From the NCBI GenBank assembly GCA_008711295.1, contig VUYV01000181.1, positions 1,909,132 to 1,973,131 of the forward strand: a stretch of 64,000 nt of DNA, in the 5' to 3' direction. The DNA is from Anarhynchus alexandrinus (taxonomy: Eukaryota > Chordata > Aves > Charadriiformes > Charadriidae). Position numbers and translations under genes: made by a program. The notes under the pieces were generated by a model, which searched no databases, had not been told where the DNA came from, and saw nothing but the letters and a program-made list of their open reading frames with translations. Below, piece by piece: positions 12,489-24,140 of the stretch. Positions within the stretch are counted from its first letter, which is position 1; every line of letters begins with the position of its first letter.

Positions 12489-13612
12489 ACCTCCCGGCCA
12501 AAAATGCCTCAGGGGCTCTCCCTAACTGTTGGGGTCCTAAAAAGGGTCCGTTTCTCCGGATTGGCCACCCTCCGAAACGGCTCGTGGGGGGGAGAGCTTT
12601 CTCCACCCCCACCAACACCACGCTCCCTCTATAGCACATCTGTCCAAGCTTGCTCACTGCTGGCCCTTTCCTTCCCCATATGCTACAGGCATTTTTGGCC
12701 TGACTGAATCCTTAGTGCATTAAGCAGGAGGCCCCTGGTTCAAGAAATCTCCCCCACTTATAATATGTAGCGCAGAAGAAACGGCGTGTGCAGCGGCGGG
12801 GTGAGAAGAAGGGATCAGCGAGGAGGGGAAAAACAAAAAAAAAGGTGTGTGGGGGGAGGGAGAACATCTCGCGCCTGTTATCTTTATCAGAAAAGAAGTA
12901 AATTCACTGCAGGAAAGTAACACACAGCGTTGGCTTTTAACCTTTTCTGTTCCCCAGGCGAAGCGTGAAGGTGGGATCGTACAGGGGTTTGCTGCTTGTA
13001 AGCACTGACTCAGAGACACAGAGGTCTCCTTGGGCCACGCAGTCCCTGTCTCTGGTTGGGGTAGTTTATTCTGGGATGATGCAGCTGTGTAGCAAAACAA
13101 CACATATGAACACACACACACACCCCCCAAACAAGAAACCTCCTGGATATCGCTTTGTTTGGTCCCAGGTTTAAAACTGGAATTTGGGAACGGGTCGGCG
13201 CAGCTGGAAATGGTCCCGTCCGGATTGTGCTGGTCCAGCCCTAGCGAGGGTCATCCGCCGGGGCAGCCAGCTACGCCGCGCAACCTCCCTCAAACCTACC
13301 ATCAGGCTACCCAATCCTGCATCCCAACTCTCAAGGCATGAAAAACGGCAATCCCACTGCTAAAAACACACACCGGTGGTGAGGACTCAGCTCGTGTTAC
13401 TTGGACAATTGCTTCCTGCTGCTCAGACACACAAAGCAACATCGTGTAAGGTGCTGGGAAGGCAGAAAAGCTGCCAACCTCCGCTTCTTCTCTCACCTTG
13501 TCATGAGGTTGATCTCTAAATTATTTAACGGGTATCCAGCATCCCTCACACTGCTGTGCCAAAATGACCGTGGGCATTTGGTGGTGTTGGTAGCCTTGTT
13601 GTGTCTCAGTTT
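12489..13612. other. Unique non-coding DNA with a short (AC)n repeat
   Basis: No gene was recognised. The stretch contains a (AC)7 microsatellite followed by a C run (13110-13128), an A-rich then G-rich purine stretch (12825-12862) and a CpG-containing segment (13185-13290) just ahead of the CR1 copy. The frames of 136 and 81 codons have no recognisable domain. Confidence 0.5.
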
Positions 13613-14062
13613 CACAGAATCACGGAATAGTCAGGGTTGGAAGAGACCTCTGGAGCTCCCCCAGTGCCACCCCCTGCCAGAGCAGGGGCACCTCCAGCAG
13701 TGGCACAGGACGGCGTCCAGGCGGGTTTGGAATGGCTCCAGAGTGGGAGACTCCCCCACCTCTCTGGGCAGCCTGTGCCAGGGCTCTGCCACCCGCACAG
13801 GAGAGAAGGCCCTCCTCAGGTTTAGATGGAACTTCCTATGGTCAAGTTTGTGCCCGTTCCCTCTTGTCCTGTCACTGGGCACCACTGGAAAAAGCCTGTT
13901 CCCATCCCCCTGGCACCCTCCCTTTAAGGATTGATAAGCATTGATAAGATTCCCCCCTCAGTCTTCTCTTCTCCAGACTAAAAAGCCCCAAGTCCCTCAG
14001 CCTTTCCTCATCAGAGAGATGCTCCAGTTCCCTCATCATCTTTGCAGCCCTTTGCTGTACCA
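13613..14062 (-). mobile_element. CR1 LINE, 5'-truncated 3' end
   Basis: On the plus strand the element starts with CACAGAATCACGGAATAG, the complement of the CR1 terminal ATTCYRTG-type tail. It continues into the CR1 3' UTR and the last part of ORF2. On the minus strand two frames carry typical CR1 ORF2 C-terminal motifs. One reads [20 protein letters not shown] (within 13872-14063) and another [18 protein letters not shown] and [17 protein letters not shown] (13631-13885). They lie in different frames, so the copy has a frameshift near 13880. Upstream coding sequence is absent, as expected from the usual 5' truncation. This is a dead copy. Confidence 0.93.
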
Positions 14063-15285
14063 TGACTGCATGAGCTGGTTCTCCCAGAGGGCGCGAGATC
14101 CCTGGGGAAAGGCAGTTCAGAGTGGGAGAAGGCGGTGCTGGACTTCCAGCCCTGCTCGGCGGGACCTCACCTGGCAGAGCCTCCCCGTGAAGTCAGCACA
14201 GACCAGTCCCGAGGCAATGCTACAAAAGCATTTCAGGTTGAAAGAGCAGAAATGTGTTTTGTTCTTGTTTTGTTTCCTAACAGTGTTATAAAATTTCAAA
14301 TGCTGACATTTTTAGGTATTTGGCCTTTCCAGAGGCCACTTCCATCTACTCAAAACCCATGTGCAACAACTACACTTACACTACCTTTATGTCCCTTTTA
14401 CATTCCTAGGTTCAGGCATGAAAAACAAACAGCGTACAAGAACATTTATGTCCTAGTCACAATTCTAGAAAAAAAAAAAAGAGGGAAGAAGGGATTGCAC
14501 CCTAAATTATCCTTGTTTCAGCAATGAGATGTTCATCAGTGTCAGGAAGCTGTAGGTGTCTGGACCTCTTAGGCACTTGGCAAACCCCAGCCTCCCTTCA
14601 CCTTTGCATCAAAGAGTCATCCGTGATTTAAAACGAGAGGACTCAGTCTCCAGGAAGCAGTGTTCACCTGCCAGTGGCGAGCTTGGGAACGGACAGTTGT
14701 ACGTGTAGCATGGCACCACCTCCACTCCCTCACAGGTATAGCACAGTCAACTGTAAATAACAAATTAAGCCATGTAAAAACCTAAGTACCTTAATTACTT
14801 ATCACAGCACAACGAAGAAGAAAAGTAAAACAAAGGTAGACAAAAGTATGAGAACCACAACACAACTGCCAGGGAAGACTACGAGCATACGGAACACCGA
14901 TTCCCAATTGTCCAGTGTCCAAATAACCCGGGATGAGACAGGCAAAATGCTTCTCACAAAACCTGAAGGATATTTGAGTTGAAAAGGCACCTGGCCTGGT
15001 TATATAAACTGGTTAGCTTATACCATAAAGAATGACCTTGATGATACTACTGAATCTACCTCGTTGCTCGCCTACTGTAAGAAGTGTAATAGTCACTTAC
15101 CTCGCACCAGTGTTGGATGAATAAAATCTTTCATGACTGTAAGAACCTGGATGCATCTACAGCATCATCCCTCTGAAAAACGCAGCAGACAAACCATCAA
15201 CACTCCATCTACGTGCCGGTTGCTAATATTTTATTCAGTCTAATCTTTAAATGCACTTACAATTACAAACTAAGACATAAGAGCC
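14063..15285. other. Unique non-coding DNA between two CR1 copies
   Basis: No gene or further repeat was recognised. A short A run lies at 14469-14480. The 116-130 codon plus-strand frames start partly inside the antisense CR1 sequence and have no domain. Confidence 0.5.
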
Positions 15286-17050
15286 AGAAGATGCCCAAAG
15301 CTGCAGTCCAGCCTGTTCCCTCGTACAGAGGGCAACACCAATACTCCTCGACCATCCCTGATAGATGGCTAACTTGTTTTTAAAGACCTCCAAGGAAGCA
15401 GATCCAGTAACCTTCTCACACGGCTTATTTTAGTACTGCACTATCCTTGAAGCTAGAAAGCTTTTTCTAACATCTAAACTAAACCCTTTCTGCTAAAAAT
15501 TATGCCAATTATTTTTCTCCTACTCATTGCTGCTATGAAGAACAATTCATCACCATTCTCTTTCTAGCAATGTTTTACATATTGGAGGAATGTTATCACG
15601 TCCTGTCAGTCTTTCCTTCTCTAGACTAAACAAATCCAATTCTTTCAATCTTTCCTCATAGGTTGCGTTTTCCAAACCTCTTATCATTCCTATGGCTCTC
15701 CTTTAGTCCCTCTCCAATTTGTCAAGATTTTTCTTGAACTGCACAACCAAAGCGGAACGCAGCCAAGGCTGTACGAAGGTTGCCTGAAAAGCAAAATCTA
15801 CCCCTTGTCTTTTACCCACAGAACCCACTAAAAGTCTCCGTTGCATGAGTTCTTTTTTGAAGCAGTTTTATGATGTTATATCATATTCAGTTTACAATTT
15901 TCCAGCACTCTGCATCCTTAATTGTCTTAATTTTTAACTACTGCTTCTCTTGCTAAGTATTTTCTGGTTTGCTTTCTATTCTGGACTTGCATTTATTTCA
16001 ATAGCCATTATGATTTGTTTTTATCACATTTCAGGTTGCTAATTTCATATAACCAGGAATAAAGAAAAAACAAAACAAAAAAAAAAACAAAAACATTCAG
16101 AGTTCTGCTTCTCCTTTCCAAAATGCTGCAATTCCACCCAACATGACTTCAGAAAATGTTATTAGTATGCACTTTATATCATCATGCGAGACAGTCCCTA
16201 CAGTACCGAGCACCTCCCGAGCCAGGGCAGACCCCTGAGGGACCCCATCTGACATGTCCTCCCACCTTGACGAGAAACTATCGACATCTGCTTTTTGAGC
16301 CTTAATTTACAAAGAGTTGTGCCCCCACGATGTGGCAATTTGAAATGGAGCACACTTTGCCACTTTGGCTTTGAGGATGCCATGAATGACAGCATTCAAA
16401 GCCTTACTAAAAATCAACAAACATCATCTCCACTTCTTGGTTTTTATTTACTAGTTCATCTACCCTGCAAAGAAATTGTACTGGTTTGACATGATTTGCT
16501 CTTGACAAATCCATATTTGCTGTTTCTCATTAAGTTCTTATTCTCTGAGTGCTTGTAACAGCTAATTCTAGAAACTTTTTGGGTATTGAAGTTAGTTTTA
16601 CTGTTCCATAATCCCCCTGGTTCTCATTTTCCCCCTATTTAAAAATAGACCTTATGTTTTACCCTTCCCTGGGCCTCTGGCTCTACCTTGGTCATCTGCG
16701 AACTCTGAAAGATAATCTCTAATCGCTCTGGGACCGTTTCAGCTAGGTCCTGAAGTACTTCAGGGGAGATTTCATCAGGTCCTGCTGAACTGTAGAACAT
16801 CTAGATTACCTAAATTTTAGCCAGCGTAGTCTTTTGCTATTTTAGATGATCCCCTTGTTAAAACTGCCTGCATTAGTATACAACTACAATCAACCTTTTT
16901 TTTGGAGAAGCAACCAAAAAAGGCATTGAATACTTCATTCTCTGGATCATTTGTTATTTCCTCTCCTTCCTTTTTAAGTAACGGACTAACTATCCTAACA
17001 TTTGCTGGTTTTATGTTTGCATTTATGTTTTTAAGGGGTTTTGACTCAGG
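15286..17050 (-). mobile_element. Old CR1 LINE, about 1.75 kb, with reverse-transcriptase remnants
   Basis: From left to right the sequence follows the complement of CR1 from the 3' UTR and ORF2 end up into the reverse-transcriptase palm and fingers. Recognisable blocks include CTTTCCTTCTCTAGACTAAA followed by CTTTCCTCATAGG (15611-15662), a block reading SDGVPQGSALA on the minus strand (16222-16258; CR1 has SGVPQGSVLGP), TTGACATGATTTGCTCTTGA (16485-16504) and AGGCATTGAATACTTCATTC (16920-16939). Divergence is high, with stops and frameshifts throughout, so this insertion is old. It is unusually long for an avian CR1 copy, most of which are a few hundred bases. Confidence 0.88.
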
Positions 17051-19079
17051 GACTGATTTACAGGGGGTAAAAGTAATGCATGAGCAGGATCTGTATTATC
17101 TAGAAGCTCAGATACCATGAACAGATGAGTTTATGCACCATTTTTGGCTGCAGAAATAACTCAGGGCCATTTAAATATAAAAAAAGGACAACATTCCCTT
17201 AGAAATTAACAGAAGTCTAAATCGCATAAATACATATGCAAAAGCTTCTGCTTTCCTTTAAGAAAGTTGATCATGAAACCACTACATACGAGACCACGCG
17301 TGCATGCTTGTGCCTCTGCCTATGAGCCGATGACCAAAAGCATTTGGAAAAGCAAATTTACATGCTAATGTGCTCAATATATAATTTCTCCTCTAACTGA
17401 CTAAATCATCTCCAAAGACATTTTGTCCACAGATGTCACAGAAAGAAAAGGAAGATGATGACAAAAGTACACAGTGCACTTTGAAAGCAAAATAACTCTA
17501 AGTTAAGTACTTTTTTTTTTTTCAAGTGTAGCCATTAACGAGAGATCCTTGGAAACCCTGCGGGTTTTATGAGGTTTGATGAGCTCTTAATCAGAAATGG
17601 CTGAAATTTGAACTGAGGACTTCTGAATGCTGTGTCTGAATGGAAACAGAAGGCTTGCTTCGGCCCGAGTTCCTACTTAAAACAGGCTTACGTGCAAATT
17701 CGAATAAACCTGGCTAAGAATGACAATGCCAAAGCGGACTGGTAGCACAGGGCCAAGTGTTTCTGCTACAGACTGACTAAAAAGAATTTAGACCAAAATA
17801 TACTTTGCTCAGAGAAAAGGGTTCAGAAGCAGGTTAGAGGCATCAAGAAAGGAAAGAAGGATAAGGCTGGGTCAGAGGGGGCCAGGAAAAAAAAAAGTGG
17901 AATTTGAGAAATGGGAAGAGTCAGGCAATCACAAAAGCTCTGAAAAGCACCTGGGAAAAATCCCAGATTTTCAAAGCAAGCCAGGTACCCAGCTCTCTTT
18001 GGAGGTCTCAGCCTAAGATCTTAACTGGTGGAAATGAATGTTGCTGGAGCAAAGGCAATGGAGACACTGCCGATTTCCAAAGCGGTGTTGCCAATTCCTT
18101 CCGACAAGCTGCATCCTAGAAGCACAAAAAAAATCTGACCACTGAACTTCACTTGCACGGAGCGGGATGATGGAACATCTTCTGTCTCCTCCTTATTAAC
18201 CCATAGACCCCAGATATAGAACCCAAACTGCAGAGCAGCTGGAACCGCTGCAATCCCCCCGGCACTTAGAGGAGCTACTGAACATGCTTACAGGAGCTCT
18301 GAGAAACTTCCCTTATAGATCTGAGGCTTTTTATCTATTTCCAAGCTGTACCTGAAAGCAATACATTTATGTCTCGCACATACATCTCAACTGTTCTCCT
18401 TTTCTTTGAATTTCAGGCTGCATTTGATTAACTCTGCAAAATATTTTGGGATGTAGTCGGTCTGGAACAAGATACGCAAAATAGATTATGATTATGCAGG
18501 GTGAAGCAGATCAGTGAACATGAGACAGATTAGCAGCTGTACTAGACAGCCAATCTATTTAAGTCTTCTGCATTTCATTGTGATCTAATTTAATTAAAAT
18601 ACTGTGGGGGTTTTCCAGTGTATTACTTGAAAATAGGATTTCCTTTTTATCTGGAAGATTAGCATTATTATTTAAGGGTCTTCCTGTTCTGGACAAAAGC
18701 CCTCAATATTTTTGGTTAAAACTCTACATTTTCAAGAAATTCCAAACTTCTAAAAAATATACCTCCGATGAGGATGATTCTTGGTCTCCATCCCAAGCTG
18801 AAACAAAAAAAAAAAAACAAACTTAGAAATTCAAGGTTAAAGACTCAGGGAAAGCTGGTGAAAGTCTTCTTAAAAAAAAAAAATTACAGGCCTAGAAGAG
18901 AGTTATTGTTGTTTCTACTAGAAATATTAATGAAAAATATTTGCAAATTTCACACCGCCCTTTTGTGCCGCAGAGCCGTACTCGGTACTGTCTGGGTCCT
19001 TCTGCATCCTATAAACTTCTTACTGTTCCCGTACAGCACTGGGGGACGCTGGCTCTGCTCAGCTCCTTCTCTGCTCAGC
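17051..19079. other. Non-coding DNA with a possible conserved element
   Basis: No exon was recognised. A 12-nt T run lies at 17511-17522. The segment 18410-18600 has an AT-rich, motif-dense look and is listed separately. The 191-codon frame starting at 18768 begins in A-rich sequence and runs into the CpG island; its lysine-rich then arginine- and proline-rich composition follows the local base composition rather than a protein. Confidence 0.5.
18410..18605. other. Candidate conserved non-coding element
   Basis: AT-rich segment with closely packed transcription-factor-like words: ATGATTATGCA, AGCAGCTGT (E-box CAGCTG at 18534-18539) and TTAATTAAAATAC (homeodomain core TTAATTAA). There are no stretches of simple repeat. 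The complexity and motif spacing resemble vertebrate conserved enhancers, but conservation itself cannot be seen in one sequence. Confidence 0.22.
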
Positions 19080-19800
19080 AAGGGTGACCCTAAGGCAAAG
19101 AACTTCAGCCCCGCGCCCGAACGGCTGCCGGCGAAGCTTTGCCGGGGGGAGAGGCGACCTGCTGGTCCACGGATGGCCCCCGCACCTTCCCGGCCACCGT
19201 CGGTTCCCTGCCGGGGATGTCACCCTGTGCCGCGGCGCTGGATGCGGTGCCGGGGGAGGCTGCACGCAGGACAACGCGGAGCAAGGCGGGGGGGGAACGC
19301 GGGAACGGCGCGACAAGCAGGAGAGCTCTCCTGTAGCTTTTGATTTCAACCTTTTCCTTCATGAAACTGAGGATAAGCACCAGCAGCTGGACCCTGAGTA
19401 AATCGCAGTCGCAGAGCCTGTGTAAATACTGAGGTTTCAGAAGAATGAACTTTTTCCAAACAGCTTTGTGCCGGGGAGGGGGGCAGGAACGCTGCGCCTT
19501 TGCGAGACAAACTCCCGCTTCTTGAAAGGGCCGTGGACATGTCCGAACAGGCCCGAACTTGCCGGAGGTTCAAGCCAAACAGAAATTGCTGCCTGTTTAG
19601 CCTGGCCCCGCCGTGTAACGGGAGCGATGACATCAGAGGAAGCGAAGGATGAGGGACGGGAGAGGGAGCGGAGCCTGCGGAGCCCCGGACCCGCTGGCTG
19701 CCGAGTGCCCCCGCTCAGCCGCCCCCACAGACCGAACACCTTGGCTCTACCTCGGGCTTCCTCTGGCCCCTTCGCCGAGGGCGGGCATCACATCCAGTGC
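19080..19800. promoter_or_regulatory. Orphan CpG island
   Basis: About 28 CpGs were counted by hand in 240 bp (19085-19325), and about 27 more in 19440-19800. GC content is near 70 percent in the first part and the observed CpG is close to expectation. The flanks are AT-rich. A TGACATCA ATF/CRE-like site (19628-19635) followed by an AGGAAG ETS-like core lies in the second half. CpG islands in birds usually mark promoters. No coding exon or clear splice structure was recognised, so it may be a promoter of a non-coding transcript, an alternative promoter or an orphan island. Overlapping open frames on both strands are a GC effect. Confidence 0.5.
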
Positions 19801-20769
19801 CCGTCTTCAACTCATGGGCGGAACAGAAGAGTGATTTGATTAATGCGTGAGGGGAGGGATGGGAAGAAAGAGATGAGAAAGTGCTCTCTGGAGGCTCAGT
19901 ATTAATTAAGGACTACTCTCCAATGAAATAACCATCTACAGAACTATATTCCAATTACAAGGCCTCCCGTAACACTCTCAGCATCCCCCACCTGTGCTCC
20001 TGGAGTTTTCTGCCCAAAGGCATCCAAAGCTCCCTGCTCCTCCCGTCACCGCTGTCCCCGGGCTCTGGGCACAGCTCCTCGTGTGGGGTCACGCAGCAGG
20101 AGAAGAGGACAGCCCGCAGGTGAACGCAACAGGGTTCAGATGGAAGCGGGGTGGTTATATTCCTTGGAAACCAGGGGCCAATAATCAAAGACAAATGGGA
20201 GTCGGACTCCCAGTAAAAATCAATGGGAACTGGGGCATGGGCTTAGCTGTCCTCCTTAAATGTGCCCTCTGCACCACAGGGATTTGTCTAGGGAAGAATT
20301 GTGTGCTACAAGGTAAGCCCAGATTATATAAACTATAGGTTTATTAGTTTTCCCTCTGCTCTGAAAGACCTTTAAGACTCCCTGTAACTTTATACATGTG
20401 GGTACACCCCCACACCTGGCTGGAACTCCTCTCCGAAATCCAGAGGCGTCCATATGAGAGCGGGGTCTCCCAAACGGATCCCGTTTCAGGTCTTCCCCAG
20501 CCTAATGTTAAAAAGAGCTTATTTAATTGTTTCAATTTCATAGAATCTCATTTTACTAGAGTTTCCAGCATCCCCTGGGATCACGGTAGAATTAAGCTTT
20601 ACCTGTCTTGTAACATTTATTCCGGTATCTTGCAGCGTGCCGGGTATTACAATGTGAGGAGAGCTAAAACAGCTCCTTTTTCTTTTTCTTTTCTTTTTTT
20701 CTGATATGAAGACAACCGATGAAAACTGCTTTGGGGGACTGCAAGAGGAGTCATACCCCTTCCTGCAGA
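19801..20769. other. Unique non-coding DNA
   Basis: No gene or repeat was recognised. The 114-codon frame at 19994-20338 lacks a domain and overlaps open frames on the opposite strand. Confidence 0.5.
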
Positions 20770-20995
20770 ATACAGTTGCTGAGAAAGTTGCTCCGGCCCA
20801 AAAGGTTGCTTATTTTGCAACGTTATTCTACTCAAGAGCTTTATGCTAATTGTTCTGATCAGCAATAACATCTTCTGGTTTGCCATTTTATGGACATTAT
20901 GTAAAGTAAAAGGACAATGAAGTAAAATGGATTTTGTCAAAGCCACCAAACCATTACAAAAGAAGATTCATTGCATAATGGTTGCCCTTTTCCCC
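20770..20995. other. Candidate conserved non-coding element
   Basis: AT-rich, high-complexity segment with words typical of developmental enhancers: GCTAATTGTTCTG (homeodomain plus SOX-like ATTGTT at 20849-20854), GGACAATGAA (SOX-like ACAATG at 20914-20919) and an inverted pair CCATTTTA (20883-20890) and TAAAATGG (20923-20930). This is inference from motif content only. Confidence 0.25.
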
Positions 20996-21957
20996 ATAGG
21001 GAAAGAAAAATACCCTGGCTTCAGCTTAATTTTTTTGTTTTGTCTGTTTGATATCTGATGCCTACCAGAAGGATTTGTAAAGAAACCTAAGGCATTTAGA
21101 CTCCAATTTAATGGGATTTAAGCATTTACTTCTGTTGGAAATGTTTGAAAACAATATGCTAAAGACCAAACGAACTACTGAGTTTTAATCACCTCCAAAC
21201 TTTGATACCTTCAACAATAACACGTTGAAAAACAGTAGAAAATCACGGGGCTGAAGGCAGCAGGATGCAAACGAACCCGTCCGTGCCCTGACTTTCCAAA
21301 GCATTTCAGACTATTAGTTCTCAATAATTTCAACTGAGGCTGCAATTACTAAAGTCTTCTGAAAGTCAGCTGTCAGCTTTTAGAGTGCTATTTTTTCCCT
21401 ATAATAGCAGATGGTTTGGAGATACAGTGGCTCTAAATGCTCACTTGAGGAACCTGAAAATTCCAGAAATAGGAGGTTTGAAAACTGACAGTCAATTGAT
21501 AAGTTCTGAGACTATTCTACGAAGCCGAGAAAAGGCGAAAAGAAAAGTTCAGGAGGAGACAGCGAAAGAGAAAATATGAACAGGCTTTCTCAAAATAACC
21601 AGAGCTCTGTGGCAGTAACAGGGGAATAACAGAACCTGCTCGGAGCCTGACTCCGCTACTTCTGCCTTTACTCTTGTTGAGCAGTAGCATTAGTTTCACT
21701 GAAATCAATCAGCCTGCCTCTGGAGTCAGCTGTTATTTAATTTCACCGAAGGGAAAGGGCAGAATCAAGCCAGTAAATACTATCACGTTTATAGATATGT
21801 TTTGTTATGTTACATGAGAAATAGTAGCATGGGACTGCTGGGAGTTTTCAGACTGATAAAGCTGTTATCGTATTTCTATTTTTCACTGGGGAACTGCAGC
21901 ACCAAGAGATCAAGGTCATGTTTAGTAGAGAGAGCTTAAGGGGTATTTTACATATGA
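20996..21957. other. Unique non-coding DNA
   Basis: No gene, repeat or motif cluster was recognised in this stretch. Confidence 0.5.
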
Positions 21958-21996
21958 ATAACTTTAAGCATATGTTTAAGCGCTTATCTGAACTGG
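21958..21996 (-). repeat. Half of an ancient palindromic amniote repeat
   Basis: The block AACTTTAAGCATATGTTTAA followed by GCGCTTATCTGAAC resembles the complement of a widespread decayed amniote repeat of the form GATTCAGCAAAGCACTTAAG..., itself a near palindrome. The opposite half occurs at 27141-27166. Family name not known to me; assignment is from memory of the pattern. Confidence 0.35.
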
Positions 21997-24098
21997 AGTC
22001 TCTACAAATGGCCTAAGACAATACAGATCAAGCAAAGTCCACAGCCGTGAGCATCCACGAGCCCCAAGTAGCTGTTCAGGGCTACAACCGCAAAACCATA
22101 AACTTTTTGCAGCGATAGCTCTATTAATGTCATAATTCTCTTGTCCCTAAAGAACGTTTCTGCCCCTTATAGCCCATCTAGCAACGGAAAATAAGGAGAC
22201 ACGAGCTCCAAGTTCCTCTCCATCTCTTCTCTAAATACAGCCTCTTAGTTCATCAAGAGCGTCACACTGTCCTAAGCCTCTCATTTACCAAGAGACGAGA
22301 GTTTTACCTGAAGTGCTTCAGTGACTCTCTTAGACAAGTCTGAAGCTCTTGAGACTAGTATTAAATGCACTAGGTGTTCCTTCTGCATTACTCAGATCCT
22401 TCAAGAAGTCAGAGGGAGAAATGAATATGTATTCTATATGTCAGCTGGTTATATCAAAGCCTATCTGTGTCTAATTATGGAAAACAATCTGCCTATGTGA
22501 AGTTAACGGGGAAAGCTCTAAACAGATGTTGATTAAAGAGTGCCTCTGTAGAGTACTTTTTGAGAGGTCATTTTGCTGAGTTTAGATTGAGATGGATGAA
22601 GGTGAGATATTTGGCAGTGAATTGCATCTTTGAAGTGAGTGACGAGATCAGGTTTTAGTATGGAAGCACAGAGGTTGCGGTGACATTCATCTGCAGGGGA
22701 GACAAGTGGGATTATTAAGAGAACGAACAAACTCATTCGCGTGAACAAGAAACCTTTCTGAAGTGAGTAGTCGCATTTTCTTTAAAGGTATGGGAGAATG
22801 TAAAGGTTAGTCCAACCGTGCGAGAGAAAATTAGTGAACTTTTTTGCTGGAGATAATGGCATAGAGAGGATACGCAATAATTTCCAATTAAAGCCTCTTA
22901 AACGATGAGCCTTTACTTCAGATTAAATTCTTCCTTACCCTGAACAACATTAGGGTGAATATGTTCCATTAAAAACTTCTTCACAGCCCTGAAGGTACAA
23001 TCAAAGCTCAATCAGCTTAACCAAGAAGAGGGCTGGTTTTTCAGTTCCCCTAAAACACTGGCAGTGAAATGAAGCGTGGTATTACCCTAAACAATTTGCA
23101 GAGGATGGGCGCAGCCCTCTGGTGCTGGAAAGTGACAGCCGTGCTGAGCCGAGAATCTGGCCCGTGTATTGAAGCCTTCGTGGAGATTACGCCTGAGATG
23201 GTGCAAAGGAAATGCCACAAGTTCCTCTCTCTCAAATGATGTTGGCACTCCTCGCGACAATCCCAGCAGATTTATTACCCCTCTGAAAACATCCTACTGT
23301 GCTTTATACCTCCTTGTGGAATAGCCACAATTTACTGGTAGCCATTAGGTGGAGATGGTCCTTTCCCTTTGATTTCCACAAACAAAAATCCAATGTGCAA
23401 CAAAAAGCTGCAGATAGGAACTCCACTGCATGTCTGACTGTAAATGAAACCCTCAGTAGCCTATTGCTTGGAAGTGAGAGCAGAGGTTGAAAAGTAAATG
23501 CACTCTGGCCAGGGCAGAGCATTGCTAAAATAATTTCTGACGGCCTGTGCCAAAGCACTGAAGTCAACAGACTTGGCTAACCCACCCTGATAAATGCAAC
23601 AGTTACAAAAATAAATACCTTCAGAAAGCAGCTGGGAGGTGGCCAACAGGAACAATCAGAAGACAGCCACGCTCGAGGCCCCTAAACCCTGACATAGTCG
23701 ATAGAAACAACTACCTTTGGAGAGACATTTCTACCAGGCGTGGACGGTCCCTGCTTGCTCCCCGCCACGGGCACCTCACTCGCTATGAGCCTATTTTCTG
23801 CTCCCAAGGACTATTAGCGGGTACCAGCGGTGGATTATTTCCACCAGTCCCTTTATCCAAACAACCACCAGCTCTAAAAAAGACCCAGTATTCAAACTGC
23901 TCCACAGGACCTTCTGTTTTCTTTGCTTGTTGTTTGGCACCATTGTCACCTCATCGCTTAGAGAGAGATGGGCAGAACAATTTGAGGTGACTTTTGAGCC
24001 CACTACATCAACACTGGAAGTAACATGACTCTCGTATTTACTAGTTCTGCTGTATTATTCCATACAGAATGGAGAATGAAAATATAGCTTAACTATTT
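21997..24098. other. Unique non-coding DNA
   Basis: No gene was recognised. A weak CTCF-like word CCATTAGGTGGA (23342-23353) deviates from the consensus at two positions. The remaining sequence shows no repeat or cluster of motifs that I can name. Confidence 0.5.
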
Positions 24099-24140
24099 TT
24101 TGGCAATTTAACTTACTTCTTTGGCAATTTAACTTACTTC
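24099..24140 (+). repeat. Tandem duplication of a 21-bp unit
   Basis: The unit TTTGGCAATTTAACTTACTTC (positions 24099-24119) is followed directly by a second identical copy (24120-24140). Two perfect units side by side point to a recent slippage or short tandem duplication event. Confidence 0.85.

Noticed and set aside
13110..13128. (AC)7 followed by a C run
   Set aside because: Ordinary short microsatellite, no special interest.
13401..13934. 177-codon plus-strand frame
   Set aside because: Its second half is the antisense of a CR1 copy.
18768..19343. 191-codon plus-strand frame entering the CpG island
   Set aside because: Composition tracks the switch from A-rich to GC-rich DNA; four other frames are open over the island.
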